Shown: positions 57,090 through 64,000 of the stretch, in pieces | Layout of the letters: each line of letters starts with the position of its first letter | Position numbering within the stretch: position 1 is the stretch's first letter | Assembly (NCBI RefSeq): GCF_900142655.1 | Contig: NZ_FRBQ01000006.1 | Span: forward strand, 141,271-205,270 | Direction: 5' to 3' | Length of the DNA: 64,000 nucleotides | Origin: Phytopseudomonas punonensis | GTDB taxonomy: Bacteria > Pseudomonadota > Gammaproteobacteria > Pseudomonadales > Pseudomonadaceae | Notes under the pieces: model-generated | What the model was told of the DNA's origin: nothing | The model's database searches: none | Seen by the model: only the letters and a program-made list of their open reading frames with translations | Translations under genes and position numbers: made by a program

Positions 57090-58307
57090 ATGCGCCTTCT
57101 GCACACCTCCGACTGGCACCTGGGCCAGCATTTCATGGGCAAGACGCGCCAGGCCGAGCACCAGGCGTTTTGCGCCTGGCTGATCGAGCAGGTGCGCGCG
57201 CATGAGGTGCAGACGGTGCTGGTCGCCGGGGATATTTTCGACACCGGCTCGCCGCCCAGTTATGCCCGCGAGCAGTACAACCACTTCGTGGTGGCCCTGC
57301 GCGAAACCGGTTGCCAGCTGGTAGTGCTCGGCGGCAACCATGATTCGGTGGCCATGCTCGGCGAGAGCCGTACCCTGCTGGCGCAGCTCGGCACCCGGGT
57401 GATTCCCGGCGTCGGTGCGCACCTGGATGAGCAGCTGCTGGTGCTCGATGGCGCCGATGGCCGGCCTGCGGCGCTGCTCTGCGCCATCCCCTTTATCCGC
57501 CCACGCGATGTGCTGCGCAGCGAAGCAGGGCAGAGTGCGGCGGACAAGCAACTGTCGCTGCAGCAAGCCATTCACGCTCATTACCAGGCGCTCTACGAAC
57601 TGGCCCTGGCACACCGCGAAGAGCTCGGCGCGGCGCTGCCGATCATCGCCACCGGCCACCTGACCACCGTCGGCGCCAGCGCCAGTGAGTCGGTGCGCGA
57701 GATCTACGTCGGTGCGCTGGAAGCCTTCCCGACTTCATCCTTCCCGGCGGTCGATTACATCGCCCTGGGCCATATTCACCGGCCGCAGAAGGTCGCTGGC
57801 CTGGAGCATATCCGCTACAGCGGCTCGCCGATTCCGCTGAGCTTCGACGAAGCCCGCCAGCAGAAGGAAGTGCTGCTGGTGGATGTGGGTGAAGGCGGCT
57901 TGCGCGAGGTGCGCGCCTTGCCGGTGCCGCGCTTCCAGGCTCTGCAATCGGTGCGCGGCTCGTTGAAAACCCTGCCGGCAGCGCTGGCCGAAGTGGCGCG
58001 CGAAGGCAGCGCCGAGCGCCCGGTGTGGCTGGAAGTGCAGGTGGAGATGGACGATTACCTGAGCGACCTGCAGGTGCGCATCGCCGCACTGTGCGAAGGC
58101 TTGCCGGTGGAAGTGCTGCGCATCCGCCGTGCCCGCGGCAGTGCGGTCGCTAGCCTGCAGGGCGAGCAGGGCATGCTCGACGAACTGACGCCCGAGCAGG
58201 TGTTCGAACAGCGCCTCGCCAGCGAAACCCTGGAGCCTGAGCAGACGCAGCGCCTGCAAGGGCTTTACGGCAAGGTGCTGGCGGAGTTGCGCGACGACTC
58301 GGCCTGA
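57090..58307 (+). CDS. sbcD: Exonuclease SbcCD subunit D
   Basis: The 405-residue Mre11-type metallophosphatase has LLHTSDWHLGQ, AGDIFDTGSP, LGGNHDS and GHIHRPQ, the manganese-site motifs. SbcD with SbcC (Rad50) opens and degrades hairpin and blocked DNA ends. ATG 57090 gives the canonical MRLLHTSDWH start. Length is normal (400 in E. coli). In known pseudomonads sbcC follows directly; here element D begins 3 bases after the stop and a chemoreceptor lies beyond, with no SbcC in the window. Confidence 0.93.
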   Translation: MRLLHTSDWHLGQHFMGKTRQAEHQAFCAWLIEQVRAHEVQTVLVAGDIFDTGSPPSYAREQYNHFVVALRETGCQLVVLGGNHDSVAMLGESRTLLAQLGTRVIPGVGAHLDEQLLVLDGADGRPAALLCAIPFIRPRDVLRSEAGQSAADKQLSLQQAIHAHYQALYELALAHREELGAALPIIATGHLTTVGASASESVREIYVGALEAFPTSSFPAVDYIALGHIHRPQKVAGLEHIRYSGSPIPLSFDEARQQKEVLLVDVGEGGLREVRALPVPRFQALQSVRGSLKTLPAALAEVAREGSAERPVWLEVQVEMDDYLSDLQVRIAALCEGLPVEVLRIRRARGSAVASLQGEQGMLDELTPEQVFEQRLASETLEPEQTQRLQGLYGKVLAELRDDSA

Positions 58308-58310
58308 CTC

Positions 58311-58512
58311 AGAGCCGTTTTATGATCTTTCAGCCCAGGTTCGTCGATTTTGGCAGCCAAGTGGCGCGAGCGGCCATCGGCAGAGTATTTGTGGGAGCGG
58401 GCCATGCCCGTGATTTTTCGCGGGCATGGCCCGCTCCCACAGGTAAAGCACCGATGTCCGCTTCTGCCTTGTAGCTGTCGCTTCATGCTCATAAAGGTCA
58501 TGAACAGATTCT
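58311..58512. repeat. Intergenic element D with terminal inverted repeats
   Basis: A 202-bp element whose ends (AGAGCCGTTTTATGATCTTT at 58311-58330; partner 58493-58512) are the weakest match of the family. Its core (58391-58440) is a near-perfect hairpin around TGATTTTTCG, shared with element B. It runs in the opposite orientation to C. It begins 3 bases after the sbcD stop and its last base is in the MCP stop codon. Confidence 0.87.
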
Positions 58513-60149
58513 CAGGCCCTGAAGAAGCTCACCCGCTCGATCAGCCGACGTGCCAGCGACGACAGTTCCTCACTGGCCGCCGACACCTGGGTGGAGCCGG
58601 CCGTGGTCTGCACCGTGCTGGCGTGAATGCGGCTGATGTTCTGGTTGACGTCTTCGGCCACCAGGCTCTGCTGCTGAGCGGCGCTGGCGATCTGCGCGTT
58701 CATGTCCTTGATCGCGCCGACTTCCTGGCGAATCCGGCCCAGCGCCTGCTCGGTCTCGGCGGTCTGCGCGACGGTCTTGCGGGCCATCTCGCTGCTGGTC
58801 TGCATGATCTGCGCGGCGCCGCTGGCGCCGGCCTGCAGTTGTTCGATCATACTGCTGATTTCCCGGGTCGAGGTTTGTGTGCGGTTGGCCAGCGAGCGCA
58901 CCTCGTCGGCTACCACGGCAAAGCCGCGGCCATGTTCGCCCGCGCGAGCAGCCTCGATGGCTGCGTTGAGGGCCAGCAGATTGGTCTGATCGGCGATCGC
59001 GGTGATCACCGCGATGATTGTCTCGATGTTGCTGCTGTCGTGGGCCAGTTGCTCGACCTGCTCGGCAGCCGTGTCGAGCACCTTGGCCAGCTCCTGAATC
59101 GCCTGGCCGCCCTGGGTCACCAACTGGCTGCCGGTTTCCACTTCGCTATCGGCGTTGCGGGTAGCCGAGGCCGCGGTGCCGGCATAACCGGCCACTTCGT
59201 TGACCGTCGCCGCCATCTGGTTGATGGCCGCGGCCATCTGCTCGGCTTCTTCGGACTGCGCCTGCAACTGACGGTTGTTGCTGGCCGAGGTGGCGCGCAA
59301 CTGATCGGAAGCCAGATTCAGCTCGTTGGCGGCGCTGCGCACCTGGGCGATGGTATCGCCGAGGCGCGCGCTCATGTCCTTGACCGCGCCCATCACGCTG
59401 TTCGGGTAGCGGGTCTCGATGCGCTGATCGAGGGCGCCACCGGCCAGGCGCTGGATGACCTCGGCCACCTGGTGGGGCTCGGCGCCGAGCGTCGAGCGCA
59501 GGCGCCGGATGATCAGCAGCGAGATGACCACGCTGAGCAGGATCGCCACGCTGGTAACGGTCACGATCAGGAGGCCGAAGCCGCCCGCGGTTTCACGCAC
59601 GCCATCCAGGCTGGTGGTGATGTCCTTTTCCTGCAGGTCGATAAAGGCGTTGATGCGTTTGAGCCATTCGGTATAGGCGGCCGCCACGTCCCGCGACAGC
59701 AGCGTGTGCGCGCCCTCGATATCGCCACTCTGACGCTGGCTGATCAGTTGCTGGGTCAGTTGGCGGGCGGTGTTTTCAATGGCCTTGATCTGGCTGAGCT
59801 GGCGCTGTTCCTCGGCGCTCGCGGTGCTGGCAGCGACCAGCTTGTCCAGCGGAGCAGCCGATTGCTGGTAGAAGGCGTTGAGACGCTCGATGTTCTGCAG
59901 TTGTTCGTTCAGCGCGGCGGGCTCGCGGGCCAGGACCAGATCACGGATAGCGATGGCACGATCGTGCACGCTGCCGCGGAAGTTGATCGCATAGCGCTGC
60001 TTTAGGCTGGCGCCGTCGTTGACTTCGCTGAGGCTGCTGTCGATCACCTGAACGCGCTGGATACCGACCAGGGCGACCAGAATCATCAACGACAATACCA
60101 GCCCGAAACCCATGGCCAGGCGCTGGGCGATCGTTAGTGGTTGCGACAT
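58512..60149 (-). CDS. Methyl-accepting chemotaxis protein (4HB-type)
   Basis: The 545-residue chemoreceptor has an N-terminal membrane helix (10-30), a ~150-residue periplasmic four-helix-bundle-like domain, a second helix (~190-210), HAMP, and the cytoplasmic signalling hairpin with the conserved tip [29 protein letters not shown]. No C-terminal pentapeptide for CheR/CheB docking is present. The ligand is unknown. It is followed on the same strand by a second MCP upstream. Confidence 0.92.
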   Translation of the reverse strand: MSQPLTIAQRLAMGFGLVLSLMILVALVGIQRVQVIDSSLSEVNDGASLKQRYAINFRGSVHDRAIAIRDLVLAREPAALNEQLQNIERLNAFYQQSAAPLDKLVAASTASAEEQRQLSQIKAIENTARQLTQQLISQRQSGDIEGAHTLLSRDVAAAYTEWLKRINAFIDLQEKDITTSLDGVRETAGGFGLLIVTVTSVAILLSVVISLLIIRRLRSTLGAEPHQVAEVIQRLAGGALDQRIETRYPNSVMGAVKDMSARLGDTIAQVRSAANELNLASDQLRATSASNNRQLQAQSEEAEQMAAAINQMAATVNEVAGYAGTAASATRNADSEVETGSQLVTQGGQAIQELAKVLDTAAEQVEQLAHDSSNIETIIAVITAIADQTNLLALNAAIEAARAGEHGRGFAVVADEVRSLANRTQTSTREISSMIEQLQAGASGAAQIMQTSSEMARKTVAQTAETEQALGRIRQEVGAIKDMNAQIASAAQQQSLVAEDVNQNISRIHASTVQTTAGSTQVSAASEELSSLARRLIERVSFFRA

Positions 60150-60395
60150 CTTGGGCGTACCTATGGGAGAGAGAAAGCCGGCTCGATAGAACCGATCAGC
60201 GCGCTTGCAGGAGGCGTGAGCCGGGGAGCGCTGAGGCTAATCTTTCCATGGCGCAAAGCAAGCATTTTGTGCTGGCTAATTGATGCTATAGCGGGCCTCT
60301 ATGGCCCGCCGTTCGACTGGGGCGCCGGTATGCGGCGAGGCTGCAGGATCCGGCCGGAACGCGTGCGAGGTGGAGGCGTTCAGGCCGGGCATGCT

Positions 60396-62030
60396 TCAGA
60401 TGCGGAACTGCCCCAGCAAACGACCGAGTTGCTCGGCCAGTTGTTTGAGATGCTGGCTGGCAGCGCTCGACTGATCGGCCGACTCGGCAGTGCTGTGGGC
60501 CAGGGCGGCGGTCTCGGTGACGTTCTGGTTGATGTCGTCGACCACGTGGGACTGCTGCAGCGTGGCGCTGGCGATTGAGGCGTTGAGGCCGGTCAGGTTG
60601 CGCAGTGATTGGGCGATCTGCGCCAGGCTTTCACCGGCCTGGCTGGCCTGCTCGACAGTCAGGCGCGAGGCCTGGCTGCTGTCGCTGATAGCTTTCACCG
60701 CGGCCTGGGAGTTGCCCTGCAGGCGCTCGATCATGCCCTGAATTTCCGCAGTGGATTTCTGCGTGCGCTGGGCCAGCAGGCGCACCTCGTCAGCAACCAC
60801 GGCGAAACCGCGACCCTGCTCGCCAGCACGGGCGGCCTCGATGGCGGCGTTCAATGCCAGCAGGTTGGTCTGCTCGGCAATCGAGCGGATCACTTCCAGC
60901 ACGCCGCCGATCTGCGTGCTTTCGCTGGCCAGCGATTCGATCACTGCCACGGCCTTGTCGATGGTGGCGGACAGCTGGTCGATCTGCTTCAGGCTGGCGT
61001 CGATATTGTGCTGGCCCTGGCGCGCCTGCTCTTCGGCGGTGCGCACTTCGCTGGAGGCGTGTTCGGCGTTTTTGGCTACATCCTGCACGCCGTAGGTAAC
61101 TTCGTTGACCGCGGTAGCGACCAGCTCCATCTGCTGGGCCTGCTGCTGACTGTGCCTCTGTGCTGCGTTGGAGATGTCGCCGAGCGAGTGGGCGGCCTGG
61201 TCGAGCGAGGAGGCGGAGTCGAGCAGTTGGCGAATCACCTGGCGCATCTTGCCGGTGAAAGCGTTGAAGTGCCCGGCCAGTGCGGCCAGTTCGTCGCGGC
61301 CCTGGTCATCGAGCTTGTGGGTCAGGTCGCCTTCGCCGCTGGCGATATTGGCCATGGCGGTGACCGCTTGCTGCAGCGGCACGGCGATGCTGCGCGAAAT
61401 CATTACCACCAGGGCGATCAGCAGCAGGGTGGCCGGCACGCCGATGGCCAGCGCCTTGAGCGCCTGGGATTTGAACTCGGCCTGCACGTCGTCGACGTAA
61501 ACGCCCGAGCCGATGATCCAGCCCCACGGCTGGAACAGCTCGACGTAGGAAATCTTCGGCACCGGCTCGCTGGCGCCCGGTTTCGGCCAGCGATAGTTGA
61601 TCGGCCCGGCGCCCTGGCTTCGGGTGATGGTCACCATGTCGTTGAACAGTGCCTTGCCATCCGGGTCCTTGATGGCCGACAGGTTCTGCCCCTCGAGCTT
61701 GGCGTTGGTGGGGTGCATGATCATGGTCGGCGTCTGGTCGTTGATCCAGAAGTACTCCTGGCCGCCGTAGCGCATGCCGCGGATCACCTCGATCGCCTGC
61801 TTCTGCGCCTGCTCACGGCTCAGTGTGCCGCCGGCTTCCAGGCTCTGGTAATACTTGAGAATGCCCACGGCCGTCTGCACCACGTGCTGAGTCTTCTCGG
61901 CTTTGCCGGCGTACAGGCCAACGCTGATCTGGTTGAGCATGTAGGCGCCGAGCAATATCAGCATCAGCACCGGCATTACGATGATGAGCCATAGACGACG
62001 ATTGATCGGCAAACGACGCAAGCTGTTCAT
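60396..62030 (-). CDS. Methyl-accepting chemotaxis protein with sCache-type sensor
   Basis: The 544-residue chemoreceptor has an N-terminal helix, a periplasmic single-Cache domain ([21 protein letters not shown], then [18 protein letters not shown]), a second helix near 190-210, HAMP and the signalling tip [29 protein letters not shown]. sCache_2 domains of this type bind small carboxylates such as acetate or propionate. ATG 62030 has AGGA upstream. It probably evolved as a neighbour duplicate only in its signalling half. Confidence 0.93.
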   Translation of the reverse strand: MNSLRRLPINRRLWLIIVMPVLMLILLGAYMLNQISVGLYAGKAEKTQHVVQTAVGILKYYQSLEAGGTLSREQAQKQAIEVIRGMRYGGQEYFWINDQTPTMIMHPTNAKLEGQNLSAIKDPDGKALFNDMVTITRSQGAGPINYRWPKPGASEPVPKISYVELFQPWGWIIGSGVYVDDVQAEFKSQALKALAIGVPATLLLIALVVMISRSIAVPLQQAVTAMANIASGEGDLTHKLDDQGRDELAALAGHFNAFTGKMRQVIRQLLDSASSLDQAAHSLGDISNAAQRHSQQQAQQMELVATAVNEVTYGVQDVAKNAEHASSEVRTAEEQARQGQHNIDASLKQIDQLSATIDKAVAVIESLASESTQIGGVLEVIRSIAEQTNLLALNAAIEAARAGEQGRGFAVVADEVRLLAQRTQKSTAEIQGMIERLQGNSQAAVKAISDSSQASRLTVEQASQAGESLAQIAQSLRNLTGLNASIASATLQQSHVVDDINQNVTETAALAHSTAESADQSSAASQHLKQLAEQLGRLLGQFRI

Positions 62031-62301
62031 GGCGGCATTCCTGGCAATGTTGTTCTTATATTGGCTGCCGGTGCGAAACAGCAGCGATCTTTTAGCACCT
62101 GATAGCACTTAGATGGCACGACGTAAATCGAAAAGATGCGGGCTTGATGTTTTTTAACGCCTTGGCCGAGAAAAGCTCTGGTTCGGGGATTTCGGATGTC
62201 GGACGCCCATTGGGCTACAGCCTGAAAGCGGCCCGCTACGCGCCAAAAAGGCGCAGAGCGAGGCAGCGGTTGTGGTCGAGCGGAAGGGCGATTCGGTCGA
62301 A
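62031..62301. other. Intergenic stretch between MCP and GntR gene ends
   Basis: The 271 bases hold the sCache MCP promoter on the left and the 3' flank of the GntR gene. A small GCGCC/GGCGC stem around AAAAA near 62239 could be the GntR terminator. No sigma-28 site with valid spacing and no gene was found. Confidence 0.4.
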
Positions 62302-63030
62302 TCAGCAGATATCGATCTGATAGCGGAAATTGGCCGCCGCAGCGCGCGACAGGCGGTATTCCAGCGGGCTGCGGTCATAGCCCAGGGCGGTGCGTTCGAT
62401 CACCACGATAGGGGCCCCCTGGCCGATGGCCAGCGAGTCTGCTATCTGCGCGTCGGCCGAGCCGACCGTAAGCGTTTCCCGCGCCGAGGCGATGCATTGG
62501 CCGCACTGCTTCTCGTAGAAGGGGTAGAGCAGGTCGCCAAAGGTGGCCGAGTCGATATCCATCAGCACGCCGAAACGCGAGGCGGGCAGCCAGATTTCCT
62601 CGTGAAACAGAGTGCGGTCTTCAACCACCCGCAGGCGCTCCATGTGCAGCACCTGCTCACCACTTTTCAGGGCGAGGGCCTTGGCGATCTCCTTGGAGGG
62701 CTTTTGCAGCGCCTTGGAGAGAATCCGGCTGGTTGGGATTTCCTGGCCACCACGGGCATTCACCTGGCGAAAGAAACGCGCCAGCGAGGCATCGAAATTC
62801 GGTCGCCGTACGAAGGTGCCACGGCCTTGGCTGCGCAGCAGCAGCCCCTCGTTCACCAGCGTATCCACCGCCTTGCGTACCGTGCCGATGGCTACACCGT
62901 AGAGCTTGGTCAGCTCTGCTTCGGTGGGTATTGGCGCACCAGGCGACCACTCGCCAGCGGCGATCTTGGCGAGCATTTCTTCGCGCAGTCGTTGGTAGAG
63001 CGGCAGGCGTTCATCGTATCCGAGGGTCAT
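62302..63030 (-). CDS. GntR-family regulator with UTRA domain
   Basis: The 242-residue protein has an N-terminal GntR winged HTH (YQRLREEMLAKIAAGEW, PTEAELTKLYGVAIGTVRKA) and a C-terminal UTRA ligand-binding domain (EQVLHMERLRVVEDRTLFHEEIWLP ... IVVIERTALGYDRSPLEY). HutC/UTRA regulators repress catabolic genes until a small ligand binds. It is divergent from an amidohydrolase gene, which it should control, with a perfect palindrome between. Start MTLGYDERLPLYQ is preferred. Confidence 0.9.
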   Translation of the reverse strand: MTLGYDERLPLYQRLREEMLAKIAAGEWSPGAPIPTEAELTKLYGVAIGTVRKAVDTLVNEGLLLRSQGRGTFVRRPNFDASLARFFRQVNARGGQEIPTSRILSKALQKPSKEIAKALALKSGEQVLHMERLRVVEDRTLFHEEIWLPASRFGVLMDIDSATFGDLLYPFYEKQCGQCIASARETLTVGSADAQIADSLAIGQGAPIVVIERTALGYDRSPLEYRLSRAAAANFRYQIDIC

Positions 63031-63118
63031 CGCGTCTTGGTGTCCGGTTGCAGGCTGGCGCCACTCTACCACCGGCAGATCGATTGACAGAATGGCTGAG
63101 TCGAATATATGGTCAACT

Positions 63119-63134
63119 ATTCATATATATGAAT
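63119..63134. promoter_or_regulatory. 16-bp perfect palindrome, likely GntR operator
   Basis: ATTCATATATATGAAT is a perfect palindrome in the 171-base region between the GntR gene and the amidohydrolase. AT-rich palindromes of this size are typical operators of UTRA-type regulators. A related half (GAATATATGG) lies at 63103-63112. Confidence 0.6.
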
Positions 63135-63201
63135 ACATGTCGTGATAACAAGGGTCAGCCCCTGATGCTGGCCTTCACAACAATCGATCAGGTACGCCTC
63201 A

Positions 63202-64000
63202 ATGAGCACTTCCAGCCCTGCCATTACCGGCATCGACACCCATGCGCATATCTTCCGCCAGGATCTGCCGATGGTCGCCAACCGTCGTTACAGCCCCGCC
63301 TACGACGCGCTGGTCGAGCAATACCTCGCCCATCTGGACGCCCATGGACTGTCCCATGGCGTGCTGATTCAGCCGAGCTTCCTCGGTACGGATAACAGCT
63401 TCATGGTCGAGGCACTGCGCCGCTATCCCGAGCGCCTGCGCGCCGTGGCGGTTGTCGATTTGGCCGTTAGCGACGCAGAGCTGGACGAACTCGCCGCCGC
63501 AGGCGTGGTGGGCATTCGCCTGAACCTGATCGGCAAGGGGCTGCAGGACTACACGGGCCCGGCGTGGAACCACTTGTTCGCGCGCCTGGCCCGTCGTGGC
63601 TGGCAGGTGGAAATCCAGCGTGGCATTGAGGATCTGGCGCAAGTCGTGCCAGCCATCGTCGCCACGGGCGTCAACGTGGTCATCGACCATTTCGGCCTGC
63701 CCACCGGCGGTATCGATGCACAGAACCCCGGCCACCAGGCGTTTCTGCAGTTACTGGGCGACTCGCGTGTATGGCTGAAGTTGTCGGCTGCCTACCGCAG
63801 CAACACCGACCCGGTGCAGTCCTCTGCCGTGTTGGCGCAGGTACGTGAGGCGGCCGGCGGCAGTGAGCGTTTTCTGTGGGGCAGCGATTGGCCCAACACC
63901 CAGTTCGAAGATCGGACAGACTATGCCGAGCAGTTCGAATTGATCGAGGCGCTGTTGCCGGATGCGGCCGAGCGTCATCAGGTTCTGGTCGCCAACCCAG
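63202..64000 (+). CDS. Amidohydrolase family protein (partial)
   Basis: The frame runs off the right edge; 266 residues are visible. It is an Amidohydro_2 TIM-barrel hydrolase with the metal HxH in GIDTHAHIF, a mid-barrel VVIDHFGLP and the late aspartate in FLWGSDWPNT. Relatives hydrolyse lactones such as 2-pyrone-4,6-dicarboxylate or 4-sulfomuconolactone in aromatic or sugar-acid catabolism. The divergent GntR/UTRA gene fits a catabolic cluster continuing rightward. Substrate unknown. Confidence 0.82.
   Translation, partial: MSTSSPAITGIDTHAHIFRQDLPMVANRRYSPAYDALVEQYLAHLDAHGLSHGVLIQPSFLGTDNSFMVEALRRYPERLRAVAVVDLAVSDAELDELAAAGVVGIRLNLIGKGLQDYTGPAWNHLFARLARRGWQVEIQRGIEDLAQVVPAIVATGVNVVIDHFGLPTGGIDAQNPGHQAFLQLLGDSRVWLKLSAAYRSNTDPVQSSAVLAQVREAAGGSERFLWGSDWPNTQFEDRTDYAEQFELIEALLPDAAERHQVLVANP

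Noticed and set aside
62031..62180. Sigma-28 promoter for the sCache MCP
   Set aside because: TCAAG is present on the minus strand, but the -10-like CGAT lies only about 10 bases away instead of 14-15.

Overview
The window is a contiguous stretch of GC-rich gamma-proteobacterial chromosome that reads as Pseudomonas sensu lato. The reasons are an RhlB helicase with the pseudomonad N-terminal extension, an aapJQMP amino-acid importer, a minimal eutBC/eat/exaC ethanolamine pathway without microcompartment genes, the ColR-ColS-methyltransferase-InaA order known from P. aeruginosa and P. putida, and REP-type repeats. The species cannot be fixed from the sequence alone. No rRNA, tRNA, CRISPR array, intact insertion sequence or prophage was seen.

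Layout. 1-7.3 kb: the 3' half of a membrane-stress-like cluster (SPFH/flotillin C-terminus, TerB-like protein, giant DUF3686-type AAA ATPase, rhomboid protease, phospholipase-D-fold protein), the last three tightly coupled. 7.5-13.2 kb: mostly minus-strand housekeeping (DUF2157-like membrane protein, RhlB, M19 dipeptidase, cNMP-binding/GGDEF protein, carboxylesterase). 13.7-17.9 kb: aapJQMP, with an apparent frameshift at the start of aapM and a candidate sigma-54 promoter upstream. 17.9-18.5 kb: a hairpin-rich repeat region. 18.5-23.4 kb: valine-catabolism genes mmsB and mmsA, an MHS-type transporter and a divergent LysR regulator. 23.4-26.1 kb: SnoaL-like protein, phosphatidylcholine synthase, GIY-YIG protein and a GST with a C-terminal extension. 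26.2-33.0 kb: exaC-eat-eutB-eutC with a divergent AraC regulator; ethanolamine is imported, split to acetaldehyde and ammonia, and the aldehyde oxidised to acetate. 33-37.3 kb: a more AT-rich, patchy stretch (DUF1349, DUF4432, an unrecognised secreted protein, a possible IS-end remnant) ending in an SDR. 37.4-46.9 kb: glutaredoxin, YejK nucleoid protein, a 1647-residue TPR/C39-like protein, YjeH-type exporter with a divergent Lrp regulator, a hydrolase and a DinB-fold protein. 47.2-54.4 kb: the ColRS envelope-stress region, with LPS-kinase/methyltransferase genes downstream and a divergent LtaS-like/PAP2/dual-specificity-phosphatase/lipoprotein operon. 54.5-64 kb: ChrA, a DUF6434 protein, a HAD phosphatase, SbcD without an adjacent SbcC, two chemoreceptors, and a GntR/UTRA regulator divergent from an amidohydrolase that runs off the window.

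The strongest non-genic signals are four ~200-250 bp elements with shared terminal inverted repeats (7289-7534, 46977-47195, 55967-56168, 58311-58512). Every one sits between two convergent genes and touches or nearly touches a stop codon, so they may act as portable bidirectional terminators. Two near-identical poly-T motifs at the ColR-linked genes look like ColR binding sites. The best candidate for an under-described system is the SPFH-TerB-ATPase-rhomboid-PLD cluster at the left edge.
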